This document shows, in pieces, positions 1 through 8,475 of a stretch of 64,000 nucleotides of DNA. Origin of the DNA: Mesorhizobium sp. CU3 (GTDB lineage: Bacteria; Pseudomonadota; Alphaproteobacteria; Rhizobiales; Rhizobiaceae); the NCBI RefSeq assembly GCF_006442965.1, contig NZ_VFWX01000003.1, positions 285,632 to 349,631 on the forward strand, in the 5' to 3' direction. The translations under genes were made by a program, and so were the position numbers. Below the pieces are notes generated by a model. It was not told the origin of the DNA, ran no database searches, and saw only the letters and a program-made list of their open reading frames with translations. Every line of letters starts with the position of its first letter. The stretch's first letter is position 1.

Positions 1-150
1 CCCGTTTCGGCTCCAGTCATCATTGCTGATGGCGTTGCCTTCCCGGATATCAAAACCGCGCTCTCCAGGCGCAGCCGATCTGCGAACTGTGGGGCTGGCC
101 CCTCTCTTTTTCCATACGGCCACGGTGGCTGCAGGCATCGGGATTGACAT

Positions 151-182
151 GAAAAGCGCCTCGCCCGGGACCGGGCGAGGCG
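151..182 (-). terminator. Rho-independent terminator-like hairpin after the DUF736 gene
   Basis: A GC-rich perfect hairpin (arms GCCTCGCCCGG and its complement around a 3-base loop) lies just past the DUF736 stop codon. On the minus strand it is followed by GCTTTTC. Bases 1-150, further downstream, hold nothing I can support as a gene. Confidence 0.7.
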
Positions 183-191
183 TTCTTCAGT

Positions 192-518
192 TCACTCGCC
201 GTTGCGGCGGCTGGGGCGGGACCAGATGAGGCTGTGGCCCTCGCCTTCCTCGTCGGCGAAGAGGTTAGCGTAGATCGGAGCGGTGAAGCTCGGATCGTCC
301 AGTTTGAGGCCGAGATAATCGCGACCCTCGGTGGAGCGCTTTGACCAGGCGGCGCCGATCTCGGCCTTGCCGACCACCACGCGGTGGCTTGGGGCATTCT
401 CGCCGCTGGCCCGGGTGTCGGGGACGATGCGCACGCCCTTGGCCTGGACGCTGAGGGTGACGATCTCGCCGGTGAACTCGTTCGCATTGGTCTTCTTGAA
501 AGTGCCGATGGTAGCCAT
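192..518 (-). CDS. DUF736 family protein
   Basis: A 108-residue protein beginning MATIGTFKKT, matching the DUF736 family of small proteins that are nearly universal on rhizobial plasmids and ICEs. Its function is not established. The start at 518 is chosen because GGAGA lies a few bases upstream and the family normally begins with this motif; a longer reading back to 557 adds only a basic, non-conserved stretch. The middle carries the usual pattern of a repeated beta-strand protein (KGVRIVPD, DYLGLKLDDPSF). A short open frame (521-703) ends two bases before this start and may be translationally coupled. A strong hairpin follows the stop. The neighbouring FseA-like and ParB/ArdC/Toprim genes mark this as mobile-element backbone. 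Confidence 0.85.
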   Translation of the reverse strand: MATIGTFKKTNANEFTGEIVTLSVQAKGVRIVPDTRASGENAPSHRVVVGKAEIGAAWSKRSTEGRDYLGLKLDDPSFTAPIYANLFADEEGEGHSLIWSRPSRRNGE

Positions 519-520
519 TT

Positions 521-703
521 TCAGTCTCCGTTCTCTTCGTTTTCGAGCCCGCACCATGCGACCTCGATGGCGATCGAGAGGCCGGAGGCGACCGCCGCCG
601 CATCGCTTGCGACCGCAGCAGAGCGCAGGATGGCGCAGGCGCGCGTTTCTTGGTTGCGCGAGGAATGGGCTATGCCCAGGGGAAGAAACGCGCGACGCGC
701 CAT
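521..703 (-). CDS. Possible small protein coupled to DUF736
   Basis: A 60-residue open frame (MARRAFLPLGIAHSSRN...ENGD) whose stop TGA lies two bases before the DUF736 start codon, so the DUF736 ribosome binding site is inside its last codons. That spacing suggests translational coupling. The middle is alanine-rich and helical in appearance. I do not recognise a family, and no strong ribosome binding site is visible before its ATG, so this may be only a leader. The rest of 704-1063 holds no gene I can support. Confidence 0.4.
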   Translation of the reverse strand: MARRAFLPLGIAHSSRNQETRACAILRSAAVASDAAAVASGLSIAIEVAWCGLENEENGD

Positions 704-1063
704 TGCGGCATAGGCGGTCGAGGCTTTAGCCGTCCTTCGGCCAGATCAGCCGCTCGAGAGGCTCTTGGTGCGCTCTGTAAAATGATGAAGCGAGGCGATG
801 GCGCCATCTGCGCCCGAAGAGATGATAGGAGATCGTTTCGTCGGCAGTGAGTGTCTACCATGGCCTGACTGGGCTGCACCTTTGCTCTGGCCCAAGCGCG
901 CACGATGGCAAATCTCGGGTGTCCTATTTGGCAGATAGGCCGACTGTCAGCTCATGGGCCTCGCGAATTGGATAGCTGCCATAGCGGTCGAGACTTGACG
1001 GCGGCTTCTGGCCTCAGCGGCGCGCTATCAAGAGGCGGCCCACAAGGCGGGCACCCAACGTCC

Positions 1064-1696
1064 TCAGGAATGCCGTCGCCTCGCGCGCAGCAATTGGCGA
1101 TAGCCACGCTCGACCATCTTCACACCATCGCGCACGAGGCGATGCGTCTGGTAGCGGAAAGCCGAGTCGTGCCAGTCGGCGGCGCTGACCAGCCGACGGC
1201 CGAACAAGACGGTTGCGACTTCGAAGTGGGATGCCTGCTGCTCCCTGCCATCGAGGCATCGCAGCATGTGGCCCAGGCGCCGGCGCTGGGCCGCGGTCAA
1301 GCGAGCATCCGGAAGGTGCTGTCTATGGATTGAACGGATGAAGCGCTCGATAGCTTCAAGCCGGTCCTGCGCCATATCGTCGAGGGGTATGATGGCGGCG
1401 AGCGGTTCGCCTTGTTTGGTGGCTCCGCGAAGCGCCAGTTGCGTCCCGCCCGGCGAAGAGCGCATATGAAGGCCAACCTCGTCTTGCCGACCTGAGACCA
1501 GTGCGACCTCGAAGGCCCTGCCCTTTCTTGCTTGCAGATCCGGCGGAACCGCCACGAGATTAACGATCCAAGGGTCGGTCTGAGGCGCCCAATAGATCGC
1601 CTGCTCGACAGCGGATAGGTCAGGCCTGGCGGCGAAACTGTAAACCCCAGCGCTTTCGCAAAGCGCGCATCGCCTTAGCCGATCGGGAGGCGGCAA
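1064..1696 (-). CDS. fseA: DUF2285 domain ORF, C-terminal part of an FseA-like activator (reached by +1 frameshift)
   Basis: This frame encodes a DUF2285-type protein (PDLSAVEQAIYWAPQ through DGVKMVERGYRQLLRARRR). DUF2285 is described as a helix-turn-helix variant found in FseA and QseM of Mesorhizobium ICEs. The meaningful part starts at base 1633 (AARPDLSAVEQ), directly continuing the upstream 64-codon DUF6499 ORF after a one-base slip. The ATG at 1696 lies inside the upstream ORF and gives a non-conserved N-terminus, so I think it is not the real start. The fused product would be 60 + 189 = 249 residues. In ICEMlSymR7A the equivalent pair msi172-msi171 is fused by programmed +1 frameshifting and activates the excisionase gene rdfS. 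The same role is inferred here; no integrase or rdfS is in the window. Confidence 0.8.
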   Translation of the reverse strand: MPPPDRLRRCALCESAGVYSFAARPDLSAVEQAIYWAPQTDPWIVNLVAVPPDLQARKGRAFEVALVSGRQDEVGLHMRSSPGGTQLALRGATKQGEPLAAIIPLDDMAQDRLEAIERFIRSIHRQHLPDARLTAAQRRRLGHMLRCLDGREQQASHFEVATVLFGRRLVSAADWHDSAFRYQTHRLVRDGVKMVERGYRQLLRARRRHS

Positions 1697-1814
1697 AGTC
1701 TAGTTGATACTGCGGGTTGCGTCGCAGGAATTCCCAGGCAATCTCATCGGCGGCGGCGCCTTTGACGAAGGCATATGCCTGTGGGTCACGCCACTGCGAT
1801 GTATCCGGCTTCAT
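1620..1814 (-). CDS. fseA: DUF6499 domain ORF, N-terminal part of an FseA-like activator
   Basis: A 64-residue ORF beginning MKPDTSQWRDPQAYAFVKG and containing AWEFLRRNPQYQLDF, the recognisable DUF6499 ('transcriptional regulator-like') N-terminal module that normally precedes DUF2285 in one chain. It ends KRWGLQFRRQA then TGA at 1622-1620. In full-length relatives the motif RWGL-x-F leads straight into the segment that is here found one base out of frame. A +1 slip at the F60 codon gives RWGLQF-AARPDLSAVEQ, restoring the expected join. Without a slip the short product stops here. This is either the ICE-type programmed frameshift or a one-base mutation; the base context matches the programmed type. 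Confidence 0.8.
   Translation of the reverse strand: MKPDTSQWRDPQAYAFVKGAAADEIAWEFLRRNPQYQLDFAASRSAKAMRALRKRWGLQFRRQA
1634..1637 (-). promoter_or_regulatory. Candidate programmed +1 frameshift site (UUU-C)
   Basis: On the minus strand the zero-frame reads CAG-UUU-CGC. Moving the Phe tRNA from UUU to the overlapping UUC and continuing at GCC joins the DUF6499 ORF to the DUF2285 ORF. This is the slip reported for FseA of ICEMlSymR7A (tRNA-Phe, UUU to UUC, inside a conserved motif). The site sits in the RWGL-x-F motif, five codons before the zero-frame stop. Confidence 0.75.
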
Positions 1815-2058
1815 CTCGTTCTTCCCTTCTCAGGGATTTGATAGGTGGCCGCTGCGGCAAGTGAAATCCTTGGATTCCGTCATTGACGAATGATGAGGCG
1901 GCGGACGAACGTCCGCGACGGCGAAGGTCAATGCGCAGTTCGAGAGCAGGCATCTCGGATGAGGTGTGCTGGGACAAGGGTGTTCAGGTTGCCATGGGAA
2001 CGGCGACCTCGTAGCGAGGCCAGCCGTACAACGCGCAGATCTGGGAAATGCTTTTCGA

Positions 2059-2390
2059 TCACTGGGTGGTGAGGAGGGTCAGCGAAACCTTGCCTTTCTC
2101 GCGGGGCCGGCAGACGAAGCGATCAGGCGTTCCGGTTTTGCCATTGGTGCGATGTAGGCCTCGCCGAGGATGACTGTCCCCCCGGCACATCTTCCATTCT
2201 GGTATCAGCTTTGCCGACCGCGACGCTTTTCATGTCGATCACGAGATTGCTGATGTCCGCGGATTTCTCTTGCAGCGCCAACTGCCCTATCGTTTTGCAT
2301 ACCGTGATGGCCGGCACGTCGGACGTTTGAGCCTGTGCGCTTCCCTAGAGCAGCGCGCAGCCAACCGATGCCGCCGATGATTAGACCCAC
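2059..2390 (-). pseudogene. Decayed gene for a small exported protein
   Basis: Pieces of one protein can be read in successive frames: an N-terminal hydrophobic start (GLIIGGIGWL), a signal-cleavage-like SAQAQ followed by TSDVPAITVCKTIGQLALQ and SNLVIDMKSVAVGKADTR, then TVILGEAYI one frame over, then NGKTGTPDRFVC and EKGKVSLTLLTTQ-stop in a third frame. At least two frameshifts and one in-frame stop (CTC-TAG) separate them. I do not know the family. The pieces look like a small periplasmic protein with one or two cysteines. No intact reading exists in the window. Bases 1815-2058 are otherwise empty. Confidence 0.55.
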
Positions 2391-2412
2391 ATTTTGCTAA
2401 TCCCAAAGCAAA

Positions 2413-2432
2413 AGCCCGCGTCGCCGCGGGCT
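2413..2432 (-). terminator. Rho-independent terminator after the CsbD gene
   Basis: On the minus strand AGCCCGCG and CGCGGGCT form a perfect stem, followed by TTTTGCTTT. It lies about 25 bases beyond the CsbD stop codon. Confidence 0.8.
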
Positions 2433-2456
2433 CAATGCTAGTCGAATATCCGACAG

Positions 2457-2648
2457 TCAGGCCTTGTCGACGAGGTTCTTCACGGCGTCCTTGACTTTGC
2501 CCCTTGCGACCTGCCCTTTACCTTTTGTTTCCTGCACTTTGCCCTTGGCCTGCTCCTCGTGGTTGTCCGCGGTCTTTCCGAGAACCTGGCGGGCCTTTCC
2601 AACGATCTCGTTGGCTTTACCCTTAACCTTGTCCGATGTGCTTCCCAT
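2457..2648 (-). CDS. CsbD family stress-response protein
   Basis: A 63-residue, highly charged protein (MGSTSDKVKGKANEIVGKARQ) with repeated K-G-K and lysine/glutamate-rich helices typical of CsbD-like small general-stress proteins. Its biochemical role is unknown; family members are induced by sigma-factor-controlled stress. The start at 2648 is chosen for the family N-terminus and for GGGAG just upstream (the longer reading to 2717 adds an unrelated tail). A strong terminator follows, so it is a single-gene unit. It lies 124 bases from the end of the RND permease gene on the same strand. Confidence 0.85.
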   Translation of the reverse strand: MGSTSDKVKGKANEIVGKARQVLGKTADNHEEQAKGKVQETKGKGQVARGKVKDAVKNLVDKA

Positions 2649-2772
2649 AAACGGCTCCCTTCTTAGCGTGAGATATTCACTTCGCAAGAGAACCTCCTTC
2701 GCAACAATTGGTTCCACTTCCAGGAAGACGGCCGCAAAATGGGAAGCGGAGGGCGCTAGGCTGCGGCGTCAT

Positions 2773-5700
2773 CTACGCCGTTGGGGCCTTAGATGCGACG
2801 ATTGCTGGTTTCCGAACTCGGTCCAGCGTCAAGTAGATAACCGGCGTCGTGAACAGCGTGAGCAGTTGGCTCACAATCAATCCACCGACGATCGCGTAGC
2901 CGAGCGGCTGGCGGATTTCAGCTCCGGCGCCATGTCCAAGCATGAGCGGTATTCCGCCGAGGATCGCGGCTGTCGTTGTCATAAGAATCGGCCTGAACCT
3001 GAGGACAGCTGCCTCCCGGATTGCATCGACACTGGACGCGCCTTTTGCTTCGGCTGTGATCGCGAAATCCACCAGCATGATCCCGTTCTTCTTGACGATG
3101 CCGATAAGCAGTATGACGCCGATCATGGCGACCAGGCTGAAGTCCAAACCTGCCAGCATCAGAGCTCCGAGCGCTCCAAGCGCGGCAGATGGCAGCGTGG
3201 ACAAGATTGTGAGGGGATGGACGAAGCTCTCGTAGAGGGTGCCCAGGATCAGATAGACCACCACCAGTGAGGCGGCGATCAGCAGTGGCACGGTCGAGAG
3301 CGATTCCTGAAAGGCTTGAGCGCTCCCGGCAAAGGAGCCTGCAAGTGATGTTGGGGGCTGCAGATTTTTGAACGCATCCGTGACTGCGACCGTCGCTGTT
3401 CCGAGCGAAGCCCCTTGTGCGAGGTTGAACGAAATCGTAGTGGCCGGGAATTGGCCTTGGTGGTTGATCGATACCGGAGCGACGCTGTCGGTCGTCCAGT
3501 GGGCAATATTGCTAAGCGGTATCAAAGTGCCATCCGCCGCCTTCACGGAGAGCCTGTCCAGCGTCTGAAGGTCATGCTGGAGCCTGGGCAGAACCTCCAG
3601 AACGACATGGAAGGTATCGGTTTGTGTCGTGAACTGTGAGACCTGCCGCTGACCAAAGGCATCGTAAAGAGTGTCGTCAATCGTTTGAGGCGCAACGCCG
3701 AAGAGCGATGCCGCTGCGCGATCGATTTTGAGTGAAAGCGTCGGCGCAACCTTTTGCTGGTCGCTGGCGACGTCGGTTACCTGCGGCAGAGCCTTGAGCG
3801 CATCGACGACTTTCGGAGCCCAGTGACCCAGTTCCTCGACATCGCTATCCTCGAGCGTGAATTGGTACTGCGTTCGCGCGGGCCGCGCGCCGATATTGAT
3901 GTCCTGCGCTGCCTGCATGAAAAGCTGAATGCCCTCGACCTTGGCAAGCTCCGGCTTGAGCCGGGAGATGACCTGTTGCGCGGAGACCGTTCTTTCCGAC
4001 CTGGGCTTCAGGGTGATGTTGACATGTCCCTGGTTCAGCGCGTTGCCGCCATTGCCGCCGCCGATATCCATAAAGACACTGTATACGGCCGGATCTTTGA
4101 GAACGACCTTGCTCAGTCGCTCCTGCAACTCGACCATCTTGGCGTAGGAGACTTCCGGAGATGCCTGGGAAAGGCCGCCGATGAACCCGGTGTCCTGATC
4201 AGGGAAGAACCCTTTTGGAATGATGATGAACAGCCAAGCGGTGGTTGCGAGGGTCGCAAAGAAGACGCCAAGCGTCAGCCACTGATGCCGCAAAACGCTA
4301 TCTAACGAGCGCTCATAGGCATTCTGGAGGCCCGAAAAGGCGCGCTCACTCCAAAGGTAAAGCTTGCCGTGCTTCGTAGCCGCTGCAGGCTTGATAAGCC
4401 TGGCCGCCATCATCGGCGTCAGCGTCAGCGACACAACCGTCGATATGACAATTGCCAGCGTCAACGTCATTGCAAATTCACGGAACAAGCGGCCGACGAT
4501 ACCGCCCATCAAGAGGATCGGGATCAACACGGCAACGAGCGACAGGCTTATCGAGATGATCGTGAAGCCGATTTCGCGTGAACCGCGCAAGGCAGCCGCC
4601 ATGGGCGCCTCCCCATCTTCGATATGGCGGGTGATGTTTTCGAGCATCACGATCGCGTCGTCGACCACGAAGCCGACGGCGACGACAAGCGCCATCAGCG
4701 AAAGATTGTCGATGCTGAACCCAAGCAGATACATCGGCGCCGCGGCGCCAAGGAGCGCCAGAGGCAAGGTAACCGTGGGTATGAGGGTCGCACGCAGGTT
4801 GCGCAGGAAGATGAAGATGACCATCACGACCAATGCGATGGTGACCAGCAGCGTGAACTGAACGTCTCGGACCGAAGCGCGGATGGTTGTAGTCCGGTCT
4901 GTCACCAAAGCGAGTTTGATGGACTGCGGTAATGACGCTTGCAGCGCCGGCAAGGCTTCCTTCACCCGATTGACGACCTCGATGACATTTGCGCCCGGCT
5001 GGCGAAACACATCGACGGCGATGCCGCGCTCACCATTGGTCCAATGCGCCATCTTGATGTCTTCTGGACCCAGCACCGCCTGACCGATATCCCTGATGCG
5101 GATCGGCCCTCCATCGCGATAAGCAACGACGGCATCGCTCCAGCCGGCCGCATCGGTGATCTGGTCGTTGTCGTAGATCGGAAACGTCCGCGTCGGATCG
5201 TCGATATTGCCCTTGGGGCTGCTCACGCTGAGGCCGGAGATGGCAGACCGGACGTCTTCCAAAGTCACGCCGGCCGCACCGATGCGCCCGGGGTCGACCG
5301 AGATGCGGATCGCCGGCTTCTGCCGCCCGCCGATGTTGACCTGCGCCACACCCTGCATCTGGCTGATGCGTTGGGCAATGCGTGTCTCGACCAGTTCGTC
5401 GACTTCGATGAGAGGCAAGGTGTCGGAAGTGGCCGACAATTGCAGGATCGGAGCATCGGCTGGGTTCACCTTCCTGAAGGTGGGCGGCGCCGGCAGATCC
5501 TTTGGCAATTGTCCGCTCGCGGCGGTGATCGCCGCCTGGACATCGCTGGCGGCTTGGTCGATGTCGCGACTGAGATCGAACTGGACGGTGATTTCCGTCG
5601 ATCCCAGTGAACTTGATGACGTCATTTCCGTGACACCGCTAACCTTGGAAAGCTGCGTCTCCAGTGGCTGGGCAACGGAGGATGCCATGGTTTCCGGCGC

Positions 5701-5931
5701 GGCCCCTGGCAGGTTGGCCGCCACCTGGATGGTTGGAAAGGCGATCTCGGGCAGCGCCGACACCGGAAGCAATGGATAGGCCGCGCCGCCGAGGAACAGA
5801 AAGCCGACCATCATCAAAGTGGTCGCGACCGGATGACGGATGAAATAGGCCGAGACACCCGCCAGCCTGGATTCCTTCGGGTTATCTGTTGGATCCTTTG
5901 CCGCGGTATTCGTTGCAGAACTGGCGCTCAT
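2773..5931 (-). CDS. RND-family efflux pump inner-membrane permease
   Basis: A 1052-residue proton-driven exporter of the HAE1/RND type (MdtB/MdtC-like). After a short cytoplasmic N-terminus it has the first membrane helix at about 33-53 and the expected large periplasmic loops. The TM4 proton-relay aspartates are visible in VGFVVDDAIVMLENI, and the TM10 lysine in IGIVKKNGIMLVDF. Length is normal. It begins two bases after the adaptor-protein stop codon, so the two are co-translated parts of one pump. An outer-membrane channel gene is absent, so a chromosomal TolC-type partner is inferred. Upstream genes for a sensor kinase, response regulator and ArsB-like permease suggest induced expression. 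Substrate unknown. Confidence 0.95.
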   Translation of the reverse strand: MSASSATNTAAKDPTDNPKESRLAGVSAYFIRHPVATTLMMVGFLFLGGAAYPLLPVSALPEIAFPTIQVAANLPGAAPETMASSVAQPLETQLSKVSGVTEMTSSSSLGSTEITVQFDLSRDIDQAASDVQAAITAASGQLPKDLPAPPTFRKVNPADAPILQLSATSDTLPLIEVDELVETRIAQRISQMQGVAQVNIGGRQKPAIRISVDPGRIGAAGVTLEDVRSAISGLSVSSPKGNIDDPTRTFPIYDNDQITDAAGWSDAVVAYRDGGPIRIRDIGQAVLGPEDIKMAHWTNGERGIAVDVFRQPGANVIEVVNRVKEALPALQASLPQSIKLALVTDRTTTIRASVRDVQFTLLVTIALVVMVIFIFLRNLRATLIPTVTLPLALLGAAAPMYLLGFSIDNLSLMALVVAVGFVVDDAIVMLENITRHIEDGEAPMAAALRGSREIGFTIISISLSLVAVLIPILLMGGIVGRLFREFAMTLTLAIVISTVVSLTLTPMMAARLIKPAAATKHGKLYLWSERAFSGLQNAYERSLDSVLRHQWLTLGVFFATLATTAWLFIIIPKGFFPDQDTGFIGGLSQASPEVSYAKMVELQERLSKVVLKDPAVYSVFMDIGGGNGGNALNQGHVNITLKPRSERTVSAQQVISRLKPELAKVEGIQLFMQAAQDINIGARPARTQYQFTLEDSDVEELGHWAPKVVDALKALPQVTDVASDQQKVAPTLSLKIDRAAASLFGVAPQTIDDTLYDAFGQRQVSQFTTQTDTFHVVLEVLPRLQHDLQTLDRLSVKAADGTLIPLSNIAHWTTDSVAPVSINHQGQFPATTISFNLAQGASLGTATVAVTDAFKNLQPPTSLAGSFAGSAQAFQESLSTVPLLIAASLVVVYLILGTLYESFVHPLTILSTLPSAALGALGALMLAGLDFSLVAMIGVILLIGIVKKNGIMLVDFAITAEAKGASSVDAIREAAVLRFRPILMTTTAAILGGIPLMLGHGAGAEIRQPLGYAIVGGLIVSQLLTLFTTPVIYLTLDRVRKPAIVASKAPTA

Positions 5932-5933
5932 CC

Positions 5934-7121
5934 CTAATGGCCCTCGGCCGAACCGTTGGCGGCAACGGCCTGATCGGCAGGCGCTGAGGTGTTGCCAGGA
6001 CCGAGAACATGGACGGTGGAACCATCCGCAATCTGGCCAAGCCCGTCGAAGACGATGCTGTCATTGTCAGACAAGCCCTTCGTCACGATGGCCATTCCAT
6101 CCGTCGTCACGGAGACGCTAACCGCGTGCCTGGCCGCCTTTTGGCTGCCGTCGATCACATACGCCGAGAGGCCATCGCTGCCGCGCGCCAGGGCCTTGTC
6201 GGGCACAACGATCCCATTCACCTTTGCCACCGTCAGCCTTGTTGCCACTGGCAGGCCAGGCCACAAGGCGCCGGATTTGTTGTCGAAGGTGGCGCGCAGA
6301 CGGATGGAGCCGTTCGAGGCGTTCACGATGTTGTCCATGAGGTCCAGCTTGCCCCTGGCGAGCACCCGGCTGCCATCGGTCGCGATAGCTTCGACATCGG
6401 CGACGCCGTCTTTCATCGCTTGCTGGATTTCGCCGAAACGGTCACCGGGCGCGACAAAGACGACGCTGATTGGATCAAGCTGGCTGATGGTCACCAGGCC
6501 ATCCTGCGAGTTCGCGCTGACAACGCTGCCAATGCTTACCGACTTGAAGCCTGTCCTGCCGCCAATCGGCGCTCTGATCGTCGCGTAGCTGAGTTCCGTG
6601 TGAGCGCTTGCTATGGCGGCGTTGTCGGCCACGACAGTCGCCTCCAGCTGTGCCGCCGTCGCCTTCTTCGATTCGAAGTCCTGCGAGGAGACGACCTTTT
6701 TGTCGGCCAAGGCGGCGTAGCGCTCGAGATCGCTTTGTGCCGCGGCAAGGAGAGCCTGATCCTGGGCCTTTTTAGCGGTGGCGCCATCAAGCGTGGCCTG
6801 GAGCGCCCGTGGATCGAGTTTCGCCAGAACATCGTCCGCCTTGACGATGTCGCCCTCGGCGAAGTCGATTTCCGTCACCTCGCCGTCGATCCTTGGCCGG
6901 ACCGTCACGGATTGCGTAGCGGCAACGACGCCGATGCCTGCGATGATCCGTGGCACGACCCCTTTCCTTGCGGCGACCACGGTCACTGGCGTTGGCTCGG
7001 GCGTCACCGATTGCGTCGCCGCCTTTGAACTCGACCCCATTCCAGATTGGAATGCCCAGATACCTGCGCCAGCGCATAGCGCAAGCGCCGCAAACCCAAG
7101 AGCGACCCGACGCGTGGACAT
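5934..7121 (-). CDS. RND efflux pump periplasmic adaptor (membrane fusion protein)
   Basis: A 395-residue HlyD/MdtA-like adaptor that links the inner-membrane RND permease to an outer-membrane channel. It has an N-terminal membrane anchor (LGFAALALCAGAGIWAF), a lipoyl/barrel-sandwich half (VTVRPRIDGEVTEIDFAEGD...VKADDVLAKLD), a coiled-coil hairpin rich in alanine and glutamine (residues about 110-170), the second lipoyl half (SYATIRAPIGGRTGFKSV) and a beta-barrel region. Length is normal. Its stop is two bases before the permease start. The start at 7121 lies 76 bases after the ArsB-like gene. Confidence 0.95.
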   Translation of the reverse strand: MSTRRVALGFAALALCAGAGIWAFQSGMGSSSKAATQSVTPEPTPVTVVAARKGVVPRIIAGIGVVAATQSVTVRPRIDGEVTEIDFAEGDIVKADDVLAKLDPRALQATLDGATAKKAQDQALLAAAQSDLERYAALADKKVVSSQDFESKKATAAQLEATVVADNAAIASAHTELSYATIRAPIGGRTGFKSVSIGSVVSANSQDGLVTISQLDPISVVFVAPGDRFGEIQQAMKDGVADVEAIATDGSRVLARGKLDLMDNIVNASNGSIRLRATFDNKSGALWPGLPVATRLTVAKVNGIVVPDKALARGSDGLSAYVIDGSQKAARHAVSVSVTTDGMAIVTKGLSDNDSIVFDGLGQIADGSTVHVLGPGNTSAPADQAVAANGSAEGH

Positions 7122-7197
7122 TTTAGCTGATCCTCAAAGAAGTGCCTATGAACTCATGTGTCGCGATGAAAGTTCCCGAAGCGGCCGCGCTTGGCTG

Positions 7198-8451
7198 TCA
7201 GCCGGAGAATTCGGCCGCAGCGAGTGCCAACAGAAGTGTGGGAAGCATGACGACCGCTCCGATTTTCAGGAACATTGCGCCGCTGATGTCGTGGCCCTCG
7301 CGGCGCAAGGCCGTCAGCCAGAGAATGGTCGCCAGAGAGCCGGTGATCGACAGGTTGGGCCCGATGTCAACGCCGACCAGAACCGCCTTTGCGATATGAT
7401 CGGACACACCAGCCGTCTGCACGGCCGTTCCGGCAACCAGCCCAACGGGCAGGTTGTTGGCGAGGTTGCTGCCGACCGCGACGGCGATGGCGGCGCCCCA
7501 CGCGGTTGCGGAAACCGATTGGCTTGCCAGTTGGTGAAGGAGGTCAGCAACCCATCCGAGAAGCCCAGTCTGCTTCAGGGCTTCGACCAGAATGAAGAGG
7601 CCGGCGACCAAGGGCAGCACACCCCATGAGATGTCCTTCACGATCGGCCAGGGGCTTTTGCGTTCGACGGCCAGGATGAGCAGGGTTGTGGCCGTGGCGG
7701 CAATCGCTGTCGGTGCTCCGAGTTGCATGTCCAATGCCGAAGCACCCATCAACGCTAACGCCGTCAATGCGATGCCAACTGCTGCGAGCTTTGCGGACGC
7801 CTTCAAAGGAGGAGTAGAAATATCCGAAGTGACCTGTTGGTCGATGCGCTTCCGCTGCGACCAGGCCAGCAAAAAGTAGGTCGCGACAATCGACACGATC
7901 GAAGGAAGAAGATAGCGCGGCAGCCAGTCCAGCAGCGGCGGCATGGCCTTGCCGTAGATAACAAGATTGGCCGGGTTGGAGATCGGAAGAACAAACGATG
8001 CCGCGTTCGCGATGAAGGCGCAAATGAGTAGAAAGGGAATGGGGTCCTTCACCTTCGCCGTACGAACGGCAGCCGCGACAGCCGGCGTCAGGACCACGGC
8101 CGTTGCATCGTTGGACAGAAAGATCGTGACGACCGTTCCAACGATATAGGTCAGAAGGAACAGACGCCTTGCCGAACCCTTTGCCTGTTGGGTTGCCCAG
8201 GCAGCAAGCCAATCGAACAACCCCTCGACGCGCGCTACTTCGGAAAGCAGCATCATGCCGGCCAGAAAGAGATATACGTCGGCGCCCTGCTCTATTCCGG
8301 TCCAGGCTGTGCCGGGTGTGATCAGCTGAGCCGCGAGCAAAACAAGTGCCCCCGCCACTGCCCAGACCCATTCCGGCCATGCGAGAGGGCGTAGGATGAC
8401 GCCTGCCGTAGTCAAGCCACTGATCGTCCAAATCGCGGTATTTGCGTACAT
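7198..8451 (-). CDS. ArsB/NhaD-type ion transporter (arsenite-efflux-like permease)
   Basis: A 417-residue integral membrane protein with about ten to eleven helices. The signature PISNPANLVIYG and a second SNLANNLPVG repeat mark the ArsB branch of the ion-transporter superfamily, which exports arsenite/antimonite or exchanges sodium and organic anions. The substrate cannot be fixed from sequence: no arsR, arsC or arsA is nearby. It lies 24 bases after the sensor kinase gene and 76 bases before the RND adaptor, so it appears to be part of one regulated export unit, an unusual pairing. ATG at 8451. Confidence 0.85.
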   Translation of the reverse strand: MYANTAIWTISGLTTAGVILRPLAWPEWVWAVAGALVLLAAQLITPGTAWTGIEQGADVYLFLAGMMLLSEVARVEGLFDWLAAWATQQAKGSARRLFLLTYIVGTVVTIFLSNDATAVVLTPAVAAAVRTAKVKDPIPFLLICAFIANAASFVLPISNPANLVIYGKAMPPLLDWLPRYLLPSIVSIVATYFLLAWSQRKRIDQQVTSDISTPPLKASAKLAAVGIALTALALMGASALDMQLGAPTAIAATATTLLILAVERKSPWPIVKDISWGVLPLVAGLFILVEALKQTGLLGWVADLLHQLASQSVSATAWGAAIAVAVGSNLANNLPVGLVAGTAVQTAGVSDHIAKAVLVGVDIGPNLSITGSLATILWLTALRREGHDISGAMFLKIGAVVMLPTLLLALAAAEFSG

Positions 8452-8475
8452 TGCTTCTCGTTTGCTTTGTTCAAA

